Assembly (NCBI GenBank): GCA_934511365.1
Contig: CAKSWC010000014.1
Location: 1-50,355, forward strand
DNA from: an uncultured Eubacteriales bacterium
GTDB lineage: Bacteria > Bacillota > Clostridia > Oscillospirales > Acutalibacteraceae
Direction of reading: 5' to 3'
Length of the DNA: 50,355 nucleotides
In this document: positions 40,187 through 49,199 of the stretch, one piece after another
How positions within the stretch are numbered: position 1 is the first letter of the stretch
How the letters are laid out: every line of letters begins with the position of its first letter
Made by a program: the position numbers and the translations under genes
The notes under the pieces: generated by a model
Told to the model about the DNA's origin: nothing
The model's database searches: none
The model's input: only the letters and a program-made list of their open reading frames with translations

Positions 40187-40284
40187 CCTTATTGAGAGTA
40201 GCTGAGGGAACAGGCCCTTTGAAGCTCGGCAACCTGCTTTTTTTGCAAGGTGCTAAATCCTGCGGTATTGACCGAAAGATAAGG
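40187..40284 (+). ncRNA. SAM-I (S-box) riboswitch aptamer
   Basis: P1 pairs CCTTAT (40187-40192) with ATAAGG (40279-40284). Between them are the conserved S-box elements GAGAGTAGCTGAGGGA, CAGGCCC, GAAGCTCGGCAACC, AAGGTGCTAAATCC and GACCGAAAGATAAGG. These define the SAM-binding core with its kink-turn. It lies between the metK promoter and metK, with the expression platform directly downstream, so high SAM should stop metK transcription. Confidence 0.97.
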
Positions 40285-40288
40285 TTTT

Positions 40289-40323
40289 ATCTCCGGTCTG
40301 AAAAACGGCCGGAGATTTTTTTC
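40289..40323 (+). terminator. Riboswitch-controlled terminator ahead of metK
   Basis: ATCTCCGGTC (40289-40298) pairs with GGCCGGAGAT (40307-40316), one G-T pair, loop TGAAAAAC, followed by a run of T. The 5' side is five bases from the aptamer P1, the normal S-box off-switch layout. Confidence 0.92.
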
Positions 40324-40383
40324 TTTCGTTTTTCACCGTGAAAAATCAAAAGGAAAGAGAAATGAAAGGAGCATTTTTTAAAA

Positions 40384-41571
<1,188 letters not shown>

Positions 41572-41596
41572 GAGTTTTTAATTAATGAAAAAAGAG

Positions 41597-41638
41597 CTGC
41601 CGCTTCACGGGTTTCCGTTTTGCGGCAGTCCTTTTTGT
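41597..41638. terminator. Bidirectional terminator
   Basis: CTGCCGC (41597-41603) pairs with GCGGCAG (41622-41628); CCTTTTTG follows on the plus strand and CTCTTTTTTC on the minus strand. It closes both metK and the leftward Fn3 gene. Confidence 0.75.
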
Positions 41639-43299
41639 TATACGCTGAACATTCCGGCGTCGGCCGGGGTTTTGAATTCCTTGATGCTGTAATTTGTTGT
41701 TGCGCTCGGAGAGATGACCTGAATGATTACAAGCTCGTCACCCTTAAAGAAGAATTTTCTGACGTTTCCGTTTGAGTCGGTAACATAGTTGACCTGACAC
41801 GGGCGATTGTCAATGCGTTCAATCGTTGAGTTGATTCCGGTTTTTGGGAACTGAACTTTTCCGGAAAGGTCGGTCATATTGAAGCCGGCGGAGAAAAGGT
41901 CGTTAAACTTGACGCTCTTTCCGTCAATGATGAAATACATCAGAGCACTCTTTTTGTCGTATACGATACGCGCGGCGCGATTTGTTTCAAAATCGGTCTT
42001 GACGGCAACAATGCCGTTCCTTTCCGCAAAGGTTACGCGGCGGCCGCCGATTTCCGAAACATTCGTTGTGAATGTCATCTGATAGTTTCCGCCTTCAACC
42101 AGGTTTGTATATTTCAGAACCTTGTATGAACCGGTGGTGATTCTTGCCGTTGCACCGGCGGTATACTTCGGAAGCTCACCGTAAATTGTTGTGCGGCCCT
42201 CTTTTCTGTAGGGTCTGACGGAGAACATATATGAGCCGCTGTCAAGGTCGGTGAGGGTATATGTTCTTGCGCTTTTGACATCGTCAAGAATGATGCTGTA
42301 TCGCCTTTCGGGGTTGTAATAATAGACAAGGTAGCCGGTTGCGCCGGCAACGGCGTTCCACTTGAGCTGAACGGCGTTCGGCTTCGGATAGGAAATATAG
42401 ACGGCCTCCGCAGGTGCGGGCCGTGTGATGGCCTTAAGAACCGGAGAATATGCGCTGCGGTAATACTTGTTGTCAACAAGCTTATATGCTCTTACGCTAT
42501 AGCGGTAGGTTGTTCCGGGCTTAAGGTTTTTGATTGTTGCTTTTGTTGTTGAAACCATTGCAACTCTTGTGTATTCCTTTGTTGAAAGGTCATAGGCAAA
42601 AACCGAGTAGCCGGAAACAAACGGACTTCTGTTCCAGGTCAGTGTGAAAGAGTTGTGGGTCGATTCGCTGACCTTGAGGCCGGTAACGGTCTGCGGAACG
42701 ATGCTGAAAGAGACGGTTTTGCTGCTTCTGTAGCCGTTCTTTTTAATTCCGGTAACAGTCACCTTTCCTTTTCCGATGCTCTTGTTTGAGGAATAGCTGA
42801 CTGTGTAATGCGTTCCTTTTTTGAGCGTTTTTTTGCCGTAGGCAACCTTGACGGACGGGGTGAGGTACTTTCCGGTGTATGTTACGGACGAAGCAACCGT
42901 AACCTTGCATTTTGACATTTTGACGGTGGTTACGGGCTTAACAATTTTGAAGGATAGGGTGCGATTTCCGGTGTAGCCGTTCTTTTTGACGCCGGTCACG
43001 GTGACCTTTGCCTTTCCGACATTTTTGTTCGAGGAATACTTAACGGTATAATGCTTCCCCTCCTTGAGCGTTCTTTTGCCGTAGGTCACGGTAACTTTCG
43101 GCTTTTGCGCCTTTCCGTTGTAGGTTACGGATGTTGAAGAAAGCTTGATTTTGCAGTTTGAAATATGCACCACCGAGGCGGCATTTGCAACAATGCAGGC
43201 GCTGCCCGGAAAGGCGGTTGTGACATATGCCGATGAAAAAATCATCATTGCGGCCATGAGAACTGAAAACAGGCCAAATTTCAATTTTCTGTTACGCAT
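41638..43299 (-). CDS. Secreted protein with Ig-like repeats, two Fn3 domains and a C-terminal beta domain
   Basis: 553 residues from the ATG at 43299, fixed by AGGAGGAC eight bases upstream; the frame stays open further 5' but overlaps galT. Signal peptide 1-41. Two Ig-like repeats (about 48-120 and 127-201) share KEGKHYTVKYSSNKNVGKAK-style strands. Two Fn3 domains follow (206-293, 300-388). The C-terminal part (395-553) looks like a LolA/LppX-type antiparallel sheet. No catalytic motif or cell-wall anchor is seen; a binding role outside the cell is likely. It begins 13 bases after galT, so they are co-transcribed. Confidence 0.8.
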   Translation of the reverse strand: MRNRKLKFGLFSVLMAAMMIFSSAYVTTAFPGSACIVANAASVVHISNCKIKLSSTSVTYNGKAQKPKVTVTYGKRTLKEGKHYTVKYSSNKNVGKAKVTVTGVKKNGYTGNRTLSFKIVKPVTTVKMSKCKVTVASSVTYTGKYLTPSVKVAYGKKTLKKGTHYTVSYSSNKSIGKGKVTVTGIKKNGYRSSKTVSFSIVPQTVTGLKVSESTHNSFTLTWNRSPFVSGYSVFAYDLSTKEYTRVAMVSTTKATIKNLKPGTTYRYSVRAYKLVDNKYYRSAYSPVLKAITRPAPAEAVYISYPKPNAVQLKWNAVAGATGYLVYYYNPERRYSIILDDVKSARTYTLTDLDSGSYMFSVRPYRKEGRTTIYGELPKYTAGATARITTGSYKVLKYTNLVEGGNYQMTFTTNVSEIGGRRVTFAERNGIVAVKTDFETNRAARIVYDKKSALMYFIIDGKSVKFNDLFSAGFNMTDLSGKVQFPKTGINSTIERIDNRPCQVNYVTDSNGNVRKFFFKGDELVIIQVISPSATTNYSIKEFKTPADAGMFSV

Positions 43300-43312
43300 A
43301 AACGTCCTCCTG

Positions 43313-44812
43313 TTACTTTTTTGAGTTGACGAATGAAACAAAGCGCATGAAGCCCTCTTTGCCCTCCGCGGTGCGTTTATAGACACCGGCGTGTTCAAGT
43401 ACCTTTGAAAAAACAATTCCAATTTCCTTTTTGAGGATATCCTCAGTGTTTTCCTCGGTAAAGCTATATTTATCCTTGAAAGACGCGAGCCATGCGGCGT
43501 GCTTTGAAAGAACGCTGTCGGAGGAGATGTCGCGGTTTTCAAGAATAGCCTTTTTCAAAAGGGCAATCTCGTTTTTGAGTCTTGCCGGAAGAACGGCGAG
43601 TCCCATAACCTCAATGAGGCCGATGTTTTCCTTTTTGATGTTGTGAAGCTCCGCGTGCGGATGAAAAACGCCGAGCGGATATTCCTTTGTTGTGATGTTG
43701 TTGCGCAGAACAAGGTCCATTTCAAAATCTTCACCCCTGCGTCTTGCAATGGGGGTAACGGTGCTGTGCTTTTCGCCGTCCGTTTCAGAGAAGATGAAGC
43801 ATTTTTCGTCCGTATAGCCGCGCCACGCCGTGAGAATCTTATCGGCAAGGTCAATGAGCCGTTCCTTCTCTTTTGAGCGGATGCGGATGACGGACATCGG
43901 CCACTTGACAATTCCGGCCTTTACGTCCTCAAAGCCTTTGAAAGAAATTTCCTTTTCAACCGGCGCCTTTGCCATTGCGAATTCATAACGGCCGCCCTGA
44001 AAATGCTCGTGAGAGAGGATTGAACCGCCGACAATCGGCAAATCTGCGTTTGAGCCGACAAAGTAATGGGGAAAAAGCTCGGTGAAGTCAAGCAGTTTTT
44101 TGAATGCACTTCTGTCAATTTTCATCGGGATATGCTTTTTATTGAAAACAATGCAGTGCTCGTTATAGTAAACATAGGGCGAATATTGGAAGCCCCAGTC
44201 ACAGCCGTCAATGGTGATGGGAATAATGCGGTGGTTCTGCCGCGCAGGGTGGTTCATTCTTCCGGCATAGCCCTCGTTTTCCGGGCAGAGCAGACATTTC
44301 GGATATCCGCTCTGGGGAGCAAGCTTTGCTGCGGCAATCTCCTCAGGCGTTTTCTCAGGCTTGGAAAGGTTGACGGTGATATCGAGCGTTCCGTATTCGC
44401 TTTCGCTCGTCCATTTAAGGTCGCGCATTACGCGGTAGCGACGTATGTAGTCACTGTCGCACGAGAGCTTGTAGTAATAATCCGTTGCTTTTTTGGGCGA
44501 TTCTGCGTAAAGCGAGTAAAACTTTTTTGCAACAAAGGACGGACGCGGAACAAAAACACTCATGAGCTTTGTGTCAAAAAGGTCGCGTGCGGTAACGGTG
44601 TTTTCAATAATGCCCTTTTCGGCGGCAAAGTCAAGGAGGGAGGAGAGTATGGCATCAAGCCGTCCCTCATTTTCAGCAACAACGCAGTCCTCATATTCAT
44701 CAAGGCCGAGGAGTTCAAGAATGCGGTTGGTGCAGTACACCTCATCGCCTTTTTCAATCAGTCCGCAGCCGAGCGCGTATTTCACAAGAAGTTTGATTTG
44801 TTTGTATATCAT
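43313..44812 (-). CDS. galT: UDP-glucose--hexose-1-phosphate uridylyltransferase, class II
   Basis: 499 residues, the long Firmicutes form of GalT. The nucleophile region is SILSHEHFQGG (264-274) with His270 as the probable uridylylated residue; PKCLLCPENEGYAGRMN (171-187) and VFHPHAELHNI (382-392) are further family blocks. It exchanges UMP between UDP-glucose (made via GalU, 2293) and galactose-1-phosphate (made by GalK, 36711). The first gene of a leftward pair with a secreted Fn3/Ig-like protein; a promoter with repeated operator-like blocks lies upstream. Confidence 0.95.
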   Translation of the reverse strand: MIYKQIKLLVKYALGCGLIEKGDEVYCTNRILELLGLDEYEDCVVAENEGRLDAILSSLLDFAAEKGIIENTVTARDLFDTKLMSVFVPRPSFVAKKFYSLYAESPKKATDYYYKLSCDSDYIRRYRVMRDLKWTSESEYGTLDITVNLSKPEKTPEEIAAAKLAPQSGYPKCLLCPENEGYAGRMNHPARQNHRIIPITIDGCDWGFQYSPYVYYNEHCIVFNKKHIPMKIDRSAFKKLLDFTELFPHYFVGSNADLPIVGGSILSHEHFQGGRYEFAMAKAPVEKEISFKGFEDVKAGIVKWPMSVIRIRSKEKERLIDLADKILTAWRGYTDEKCFIFSETDGEKHSTVTPIARRRGEDFEMDLVLRNNITTKEYPLGVFHPHAELHNIKKENIGLIEVMGLAVLPARLKNEIALLKKAILENRDISSDSVLSKHAAWLASFKDKYSFTEENTEDILKKEIGIVFSKVLEHAGVYKRTAEGKEGFMRFVSFVNSKK

Positions 44813-44840
44813 TATATAGCCTCCGTCCGTTTTTAAGGCG

Positions 44841-44897
44841 CACCAAAAAAGACTGCGCCAACTTATACACTATAATAATACACCAAAAAGCACTGCG
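44841..44897. repeat. Operator-like direct repeat at the galT promoter
   Basis: CACCAAAAAAGACTGCG (44841-44857) and CACCAAAAAGCACTGCG (44881-44897) agree at 15 of 17 positions and are exactly 40 bases apart, about four helical turns. The second fills the spacer of the galT promoter and the first lies in the early transcribed region: positions from which a repressor could act co-operatively. Confidence 0.55.
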
Positions 44898-44903
44898 AAT
44901 CAA
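44875..44903 (-). promoter_or_regulatory. Promoter of galT and the Ig/Fn3 gene
   Basis: Reading leftwards: TTGATT (44903-44898), 17-base spacer, TATTAT (44880-44875). The spacer is one of the two 17-base repeats. Confidence 0.6.
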
Positions 44904-44974
44904 TACACCGGAAACATTTTCTTCCTCAAAGGCTGTTTCAGCTTTATGACATGATTACAAACATAACATATTTG

Positions 44975-45003
44975 TTGATTTTTCGGTTTTCTTTGAATAT
45001 AAT
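44975..45003 (+). promoter_or_regulatory. Promoter of the YjdF-like gene
   Basis: TTGATT (44975-44980), 17-base spacer, TATAAT (44998-45003), 46 bases before the ATG. Confidence 0.65.
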
Positions 45004-45048
45004 ACATCATGCTTACAGTTGATTTAAATTTCTTTTTGAGGTGTATTG

Positions 45049-45816
45049 ATGAAACATAAATTTTTGCTCCACCTTTCCTTGCAGAGCACGCGGCTCAAAA
45101 GCGAGGGCAGCGTTCCCGGCTACATCTTTTGGTGGGCGGCGAGGCTTATGATGATTTTTGCCGTTTTTTACACAAGGGGAAAGGTTGCTCCGGCGCTGTA
45201 TCTTGCAATCTGTCTCAACACGCTTGCAACCTTTGCGGTGACGTTGCTTTCCGCTCTTTTTCCGGAAAAGATCTTTCTCGGCCGGCTCTCCTTTAAGGTT
45301 CAGAATTATATTGACCTGTTCGTTCTCCTCGGCAGCTTTTTCTGCTACTGTGTGAATATGTATGCTGTCATCAACGATTATGACAAGCTTCAGCATTTTT
45401 TGGCCGGCTTTCTCGGCTGCTTCCTCGGAATGGAGCTTTTGAAGTGTATGTTCCCCAAAAAGGAGATTGACAGGCGCATTTCTTTCCTTTGCGGAACAGG
45501 CTTTTCAGTTTGGCTGATTGTTATCTGGGAGGCGTTTGAATTCCTTGCAGACTTTTTCATTCCGGGTTCAAACAACCAGGGTTATACCTACGGCCCGAAT
45601 TACAACATGATCTTTTTCAAAATCTTTGGAAAGGGCGCTCAGAATGAGGGTCAGGCCGCGCTTTTTGACACCATGTTTGACATGATTTTTGCCATTGTTG
45701 GAATCTTTGTTGCAATCGCGCTCTTCCTTGTTGTGTATCAAATTAAAAAAAGGAAGAAAAGAAAATCCGGAAAAGAAAGGGCGGAAACAACGGAGAAAGA
45801 AAAAATCTCCGTCTGA
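45049..45816 (+). CDS. YjdF-like (DUF2238-type) integral membrane protein
   Basis: 255 residues with about six hydrophobic segments. Polar residues inside the membrane part form the pattern DYDKLQHFLAGFLG, then IWEAFEFLADF and FDTMFDMIFA, which matches the Asp-His / Trp-Glu / Asp-Thr-Met motifs of YjdF/DUF2238 proteins. The C-terminus is a strongly basic cytosolic tail (KKRKKRKSGKERAE). The ATG at 45049 is preferred to the adjacent TTG, with GAGGTG ahead of it. Function unknown; the conserved acidic and histidine residues suggest metal or proton handling. Confidence 0.7.
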   Translation: MKHKFLLHLSLQSTRLKSEGSVPGYIFWWAARLMMIFAVFYTRGKVAPALYLAICLNTLATFAVTLLSALFPEKIFLGRLSFKVQNYIDLFVLLGSFFCYCVNMYAVINDYDKLQHFLAGFLGCFLGMELLKCMFPKKEIDRRISFLCGTGFSVWLIVIWEAFEFLADFFIPGSNNQGYTYGPNYNMIFFKIFGKGAQNEGQAALFDTMFDMIFAIVGIFVAIALFLVVYQIKKRKKRKSGKERAETTEKEKISV

Positions 45817-45838
45817 GTGCGCTTCATTTAAACTTAAA

Positions 45839-45876
45839 ACTGCCGCAGACGGAAAATTTTATCCGTTTGCGGCAGT
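45839..45876 (+). terminator. Hairpin after the YjdF-like gene
   Basis: ACTGCCGCAGACGG (45839-45852) pairs with CCGTTTGCGGCAGT (45863-45876), one G-T pair, 14 bp. Its tail (GCGTTTATG) is poor in T. A second stem ACGGAGA/TCTCCGT overlaps the end of the coding region (about 45790-45812). Confidence 0.6.
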
Positions 45877-45908
45877 GCGTTTATGTGTTAATTTCTTTTG
45901 GCGGCGAT

Positions 45909-46019
45909 TTATGTTTTCTTCTTTCGCCGGACGGCAAGGATGATAATCGCGGCGGCAATCAGAACAAGCACCGCCAAAACAATAGGCACGGTCACTCTTG
46001 CTGTCTCATGAACCCAGCC
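45909..46019 (-). pseudogene. Remnant of a membrane-anchored surface protein (C-terminal end)
   Basis: On the minus strand a 36-codon open stretch, bounded upstream by a stop codon and lacking a start site, encodes one hydrophobic segment (TVPIVLAVLVLIAAAIIILA) followed by RRKKKT and a stop. That is the form of a C-terminal membrane anchor with positive cytosolic tail. No upstream part of the gene survives. The 405-base gap 45817-46222 otherwise holds the hairpin at 45839, an AT-rich dispersed repeat and the promoter at 46169. Confidence 0.4.
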
Positions 46020-46080
46020 TCATGCGGAGCATAAAAATAAGCCTCGGCATTGTACGGGCATCGGCTCGTAACCGCCTGAG

Positions 46081-46132
46081 TTATTTTAGATAATAGATAA
46101 TGGATAATAAATAATAGATAATAGATATTTTT
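46081..46132. repeat. AT-rich dispersed repeat, copy 1
   Basis: 52 bp matching 49050-49101 at 50 positions; the differences are at the 21st and 22nd bases. Internally it is built of AGATAATAGATAA-like units. It is followed by CATCCAAAATCCAAAATCTA, which resembles CATCCGGAATCTGGAATCTA downstream of copy 2. It lies 90 bases upstream of the next gene start. Confidence 0.8.
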
Positions 46133-46168
46133 GCAACATCCAAAATCCAAAATCTAATTCGGCAGATA

Positions 46169-46197
46169 TTTACTAAAGGCTTGGCTTATGCTATAAT
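46169..46197 (+). promoter_or_regulatory. Promoter of the dehydrogenase gene
   Basis: TTTACT (46169-46174), 17-base spacer, TATAAT (46192-46197) with extended TGC. Confidence 0.6.
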
Positions 46198-46222
46198 CTA
46201 GGCAATCAAAGGAGGCAGAAAA

Positions 46223-47182
46223 ATGAAACTTGTTATTCTTGACGGTTACGCAGAAAACCCCGGCGACCTTTCCTGGGACGGGCTGAAAACGCTTGTTGAT
46301 GAATACACCGTCTATGACATCACCGCGCCGCAGGATATTATAACGCGCAGCCTTGACGCGGATATTCTTGTTACAAACAAAACGCCTATTACAAAAGAGA
46401 CGATTGAAAAGCTTCCGAACCTTAAGTTCATTGCAGTCCTTGCAACGGGTTTCAATGTTGTTGACTGCGCGGCGGCGAGGGAGCGAGGCATTCCCGTTTC
46501 AAACATTCCGGCCTACAGCACGGACTCGGTGGCGCAGCTTGTTTTTGCGTTCATGCTTGAATTTTCAAACCGCGTTGCCCTCCACAGTGAAAGCGTTAAA
46601 AACGGAGACTGGGAAAAAAGCGAGCATTTTTGCTATACAAAAGCACCGCTTTTCCTCCTTTCCGGAAAAACGCTCGGAATTGTCGGCTTTGGCCGGATTG
46701 GTTATGCCGTTGCGGAAATTGCGAACGCTTTCAAAATGCGAGTGCTGGCCTTTTCGCCGCATACGAATACCTATGACGGCTTCGGCTCGGTTGAGTTCTG
46801 CGGCCTTGAACAGCTTGCCAAAGAGAGCGACTTTGTTTCGCTCCATTGTCCGCTGAATGAAGGAACAAAGGAAATGGTAGACGCGGACTTCCTCGGAAAG
46901 ATGAAAAAAACGGCTTTCCTTATAAATACCGCGCGCGGCGGCGTTGTCAACGAAAAAGACCTTGCCGCGGCGTTAGAGAACGGCGTGATTGCCGGAGCCG
47001 GACTTGACGTCCTTTCCGCCGAACCGCCGAAAGACGGAAATGTGCTCATCGCCGCAAAGAACTGCCTCATCACGCCTCATATTGCGTGGGCAAGCCTTGA
47101 GGCGCGGACAAGACTTTTGAACATCTTTCTCAAAAATGTTGAAAACTTTGCAAACGGTACGCCAATCAATGTTGTAAACTGA
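46223..47182 (+). CDS. D-2-hydroxyacid dehydrogenase (glycerate dehydrogenase/hydroxypyruvate reductase-like)
   Basis: 319 residues, full length. The NAD loop is GIVGFGRIG (152-160); the catalytic set is Arg238 (NTARGGVV), Glu267 (LDVLSAEPP) and His286 (TPHIAWAS). The sequence around LATGFNVVDCAAARERGIPV is closest in style to bacterial HprA-type glycerate dehydrogenases, which reduce hydroxypyruvate or other 2-keto acids with NAD(P)H. The precise substrate cannot be fixed by sequence. AAAGGAGGC precedes the ATG. Single gene; no link to parAB is evident. Confidence 0.88.
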   Translation: MKLVILDGYAENPGDLSWDGLKTLVDEYTVYDITAPQDIITRSLDADILVTNKTPITKETIEKLPNLKFIAVLATGFNVVDCAAARERGIPVSNIPAYSTDSVAQLVFAFMLEFSNRVALHSESVKNGDWEKSEHFCYTKAPLFLLSGKTLGIVGFGRIGYAVAEIANAFKMRVLAFSPHTNTYDGFGSVEFCGLEQLAKESDFVSLHCPLNEGTKEMVDADFLGKMKKTAFLINTARGGVVNEKDLAAALENGVIAGAGLDVLSAEPPKDGNVLIAAKNCLITPHIAWASLEARTRLLNIFLKNVENFANGTPINVVN

Positions 47183-47230
47183 AAAATTTTGCGACAGGCA
47201 GTTGATTTCAGATTTTTTTGAAAAAAGCTA

Positions 47231-47259
47231 TTTTCAATTTTTCACTGTTGTGGTATACT
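47231..47259 (+). promoter_or_regulatory. Promoter of parAB
   Basis: TTTTCA (47231-47236), 17-base spacer, TATACT (47254-47259) with extended TGG. Confidence 0.55.
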
Positions 47260-47299
47260 TACTTAGTATGTATATGAAAAAAGGAAAGGCAGCAGTAAT

Positions 47300-48079
47300 A
47301 TGGGAAAAACCATCGCCATAGTTAATCAGAAAGGCGGAGTTGGAAAAACAACAACCGCCGTGAACCTTGCCGCGGCCGTTGGAATGAAGGGCTATAAAAC
47401 GCTGCTTGTTGACATCGACCCCCAGGGCAACGCAACAAGCGGACTCGGCTTCAGCAAAAGGGATACCGAAATTTCAACCTATGACATGATGATAGGAAGC
47501 GCCTCGGCCGCCGATATCCTCAAGGAGACAAAGTTCAAAAACCTTGACCTTCTTCCGGCCAATATGAACCTTGCCGGTGCGGAACTTGAGATTGCCGACC
47601 TCACCTCGCGTGAGGCAAGAATCAAAAACGCTCTTGCGCCGCTTCGTGAAAATTACGATTTTATCATTCTTGACTGTCCGCCGTCTCTTGGCCTCATCAC
47701 AATCAACGCCCTTTGCGCCGTGGACAGCGTTCTTGTTCCCATTCAGTGCGAGTTTTATGCTCTTGAAGGTCTCTCGCAGCTGATGAATACGGTCAGACAG
47801 GTCAAGCGGAAATATAATCCGCTCATTGACATTGAGGGCGTTCTGCTGACGATGTTCGACGGCAGACTCAACCTCACTCAGCAGGTTGTTTCAGAGGTTA
47901 AGCGCTTTTTTCCGCAAAAGGTGTTCTCCGTTGTGATTCCGCGCAACGTCCGCCTTTCGGAGGCGCCCTCGTTCGGTCAGCCCGTTTCATATTATGACAG
48001 GCTGTCAAAAGGCAGCAAGGCATATGACGAGCTTGCGGACGAATTCCTCAAAAAGAACGGAAAAATTCCGCTCGCATAA
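47300..48079 (+). CDS. parA: Chromosome partitioning ATPase ParA (Soj)
   Basis: 259 residues. The deviant Walker A motif is KGGVGKTT (11-18), with DIDPQGNATSGLG as Walker A' and FIILDCPPSLG as Walker B. The short form without N-terminal DNA-binding extension matches the chromosomal Soj type. It binds DNA non-specifically as an ATP dimer and works with ParB in origin segregation and replication control. GGAAAGGC lies upstream of the ATG. parB follows after 43 bases. Confidence 0.95.
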   Translation: MGKTIAIVNQKGGVGKTTTAVNLAAAVGMKGYKTLLVDIDPQGNATSGLGFSKRDTEISTYDMMIGSASAADILKETKFKNLDLLPANMNLAGAELEIADLTSREARIKNALAPLRENYDFIILDCPPSLGLITINALCAVDSVLVPIQCEFYALEGLSQLMNTVRQVKRKYNPLIDIEGVLLTMFDGRLNLTQQVVSEVKRFFPQKVFSVVIPRNVRLSEAPSFGQPVSYYDRLSKGSKAYDELADEFLKKNGKIPLA

Positions 48080-48122
48080 TTTTTTCTCATATCAGCACCG
48101 AAAGCAAAGGAGAGAATGAATA

Positions 48123-48983
48123 ATGGCTGCAAAAAACAAAGGCGGTCTCGGCAAAGGCCTTGACGCGCTTTTTATGGATAATTCGATTGAAGAGGAGGCA
48201 AAGTCGGCCGTAAAGCTCAAGCTGAATGACATTGAGCCGAACCGTGCCCAGCCCAGAAAGAGCTTTGATGAGGATGCGCTTGAGGAACTTGCAAACAGCA
48301 TTTCAACTCATGGCGTGATTCAGCCTCTGCTTGTCCGTCCTCTTGCGGACGGCGGTTATCAGCTCATTGCCGGCGAGAGAAGGTGGCGCGCGTCAAGAAT
48401 GGCCGGGCTGACCGAGGTTCCGGTTGTTATCCGCGAGATGAGTGACAGCGAGGCCATGGAGCTTGCGCTTGTTGAAAACCTTCAGCGCGAGGATCTTAAC
48501 CCGATTGAAGAGGCGCAGGGTCTTGCGCTTTTGATGGAAACATACGGACTGACTCAGGAGCAGGCGGCAAAGCGCGTTGGAAAAAGCCGCCCGGCGGTTG
48601 CAAACTCGATGCGACTTCTCTCTCTTCCGCAGGATGTTCTTGCAATGGTTGAACGCGGCGAACTTTCCGCCGGCCACGCAAGAACGATTCTTGCGCTTGA
48701 GGACGAAAAGCAGATAGCTGCCCTCGCCGGTGAAATTATCAAAAAGAATCTTTCCGTCCGTGAAACAGAGCGCGCCGTCAAAGCGCTGCTCAAGGGCGAC
48801 GCCAAACAAGAAAAGCGGCCGAAAAAGCGCGACACCTATTACGATGAGGTTGAGCTTGCGGTCACTCAGTCGCTCGGAAGGAAAGCAAAGGTTTCCCTTT
48901 CAAGCGGTAACAAGGGTACGCTTGAAATTGAGTTCTTTGGAAAAGAGGATCTTTCAAAGCTCATGAAGCTTTTTGAGTTCTAG
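48123..48983 (+). CDS. parB: Chromosome partitioning protein ParB (Spo0J)
   Basis: 286 residues. The N-terminus GGLGKGLDALF is the ParA-interacting peptide; GERRWRA (84-90) is the CTP-binding box; a helix-turn-helix lies at about 138-165 (YGLTQEQAAKRVGKSRPAVA) and a C-terminal dimerisation domain follows. It loads onto parS sites and slides as a CTP clamp. AAAGGAGAG precedes the ATG. The last codons and TAG stop lie within the first copy of a 15-bp direct repeat (48978-49013). No parS sequence is seen in the window. Confidence 0.95.
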   Translation: MAAKNKGGLGKGLDALFMDNSIEEEAKSAVKLKLNDIEPNRAQPRKSFDEDALEELANSISTHGVIQPLLVRPLADGGYQLIAGERRWRASRMAGLTEVPVVIREMSDSEAMELALVENLQREDLNPIEEAQGLALLMETYGLTQEQAAKRVGKSRPAVANSMRLLSLPQDVLAMVERGELSAGHARTILALEDEKQIAALAGEIIKKNLSVRETERAVKALLKGDAKQEKRPKKRDTYYDEVELAVTQSLGRKAKVSLSSGNKGTLEIEFFGKEDLSKLMKLFEF

Positions 48984-49013
48984 ACGCCAGATGATAGATT
49001 CTAGACGCCAGAT
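48978..49013. repeat. 15-bp direct repeat at the end of parB
   Basis: TTCTAGACGCCAGAT occurs at 48978-48992 and 48999-49013 (period 21). The first copy supplies the parB stop codon TAG. Related CTAG/CTGG words recur at 49144-49185 (ATCTAGCGTCTGGCAT, GGAATCTGGAATCTAGAATG), so the AT-rich repeat 49050-49101 is bracketed by them. Confidence 0.75.
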
Positions 49014-49049
49014 TTTTCAAATCGGGAAGCAATGAGCATTATGTTCGGA

Positions 49050-49101
49050 TTATTTTAGATAATAGATAAGAGATAATAAATAATAGATAATAGATATTTT
49101 T
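49050..49101. repeat. AT-rich dispersed repeat, copy 2
   Basis: 52 bp, 50 identical to 46081-46132. It lies 98 bases upstream of the gene at 49200, similar to the 90 bases for copy 1. No reading frame is present. Confidence 0.8.
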
Positions 49102-49199
49102 CTAAAATTCAACATTTAGCTTTGTGGGAGCATTGACTTGAAATATCTAGCGTCTGGCATCCGGAATCTGGAATCTAGAATGCCGGACGGGAGGTACCA

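Noticed and set aside
43300..43542. Longer start of the leftward Ig/Fn3 gene
   Set aside because: Would overlap galT extensively; AGGAGGAC and the signal peptide support the ATG at 43299.
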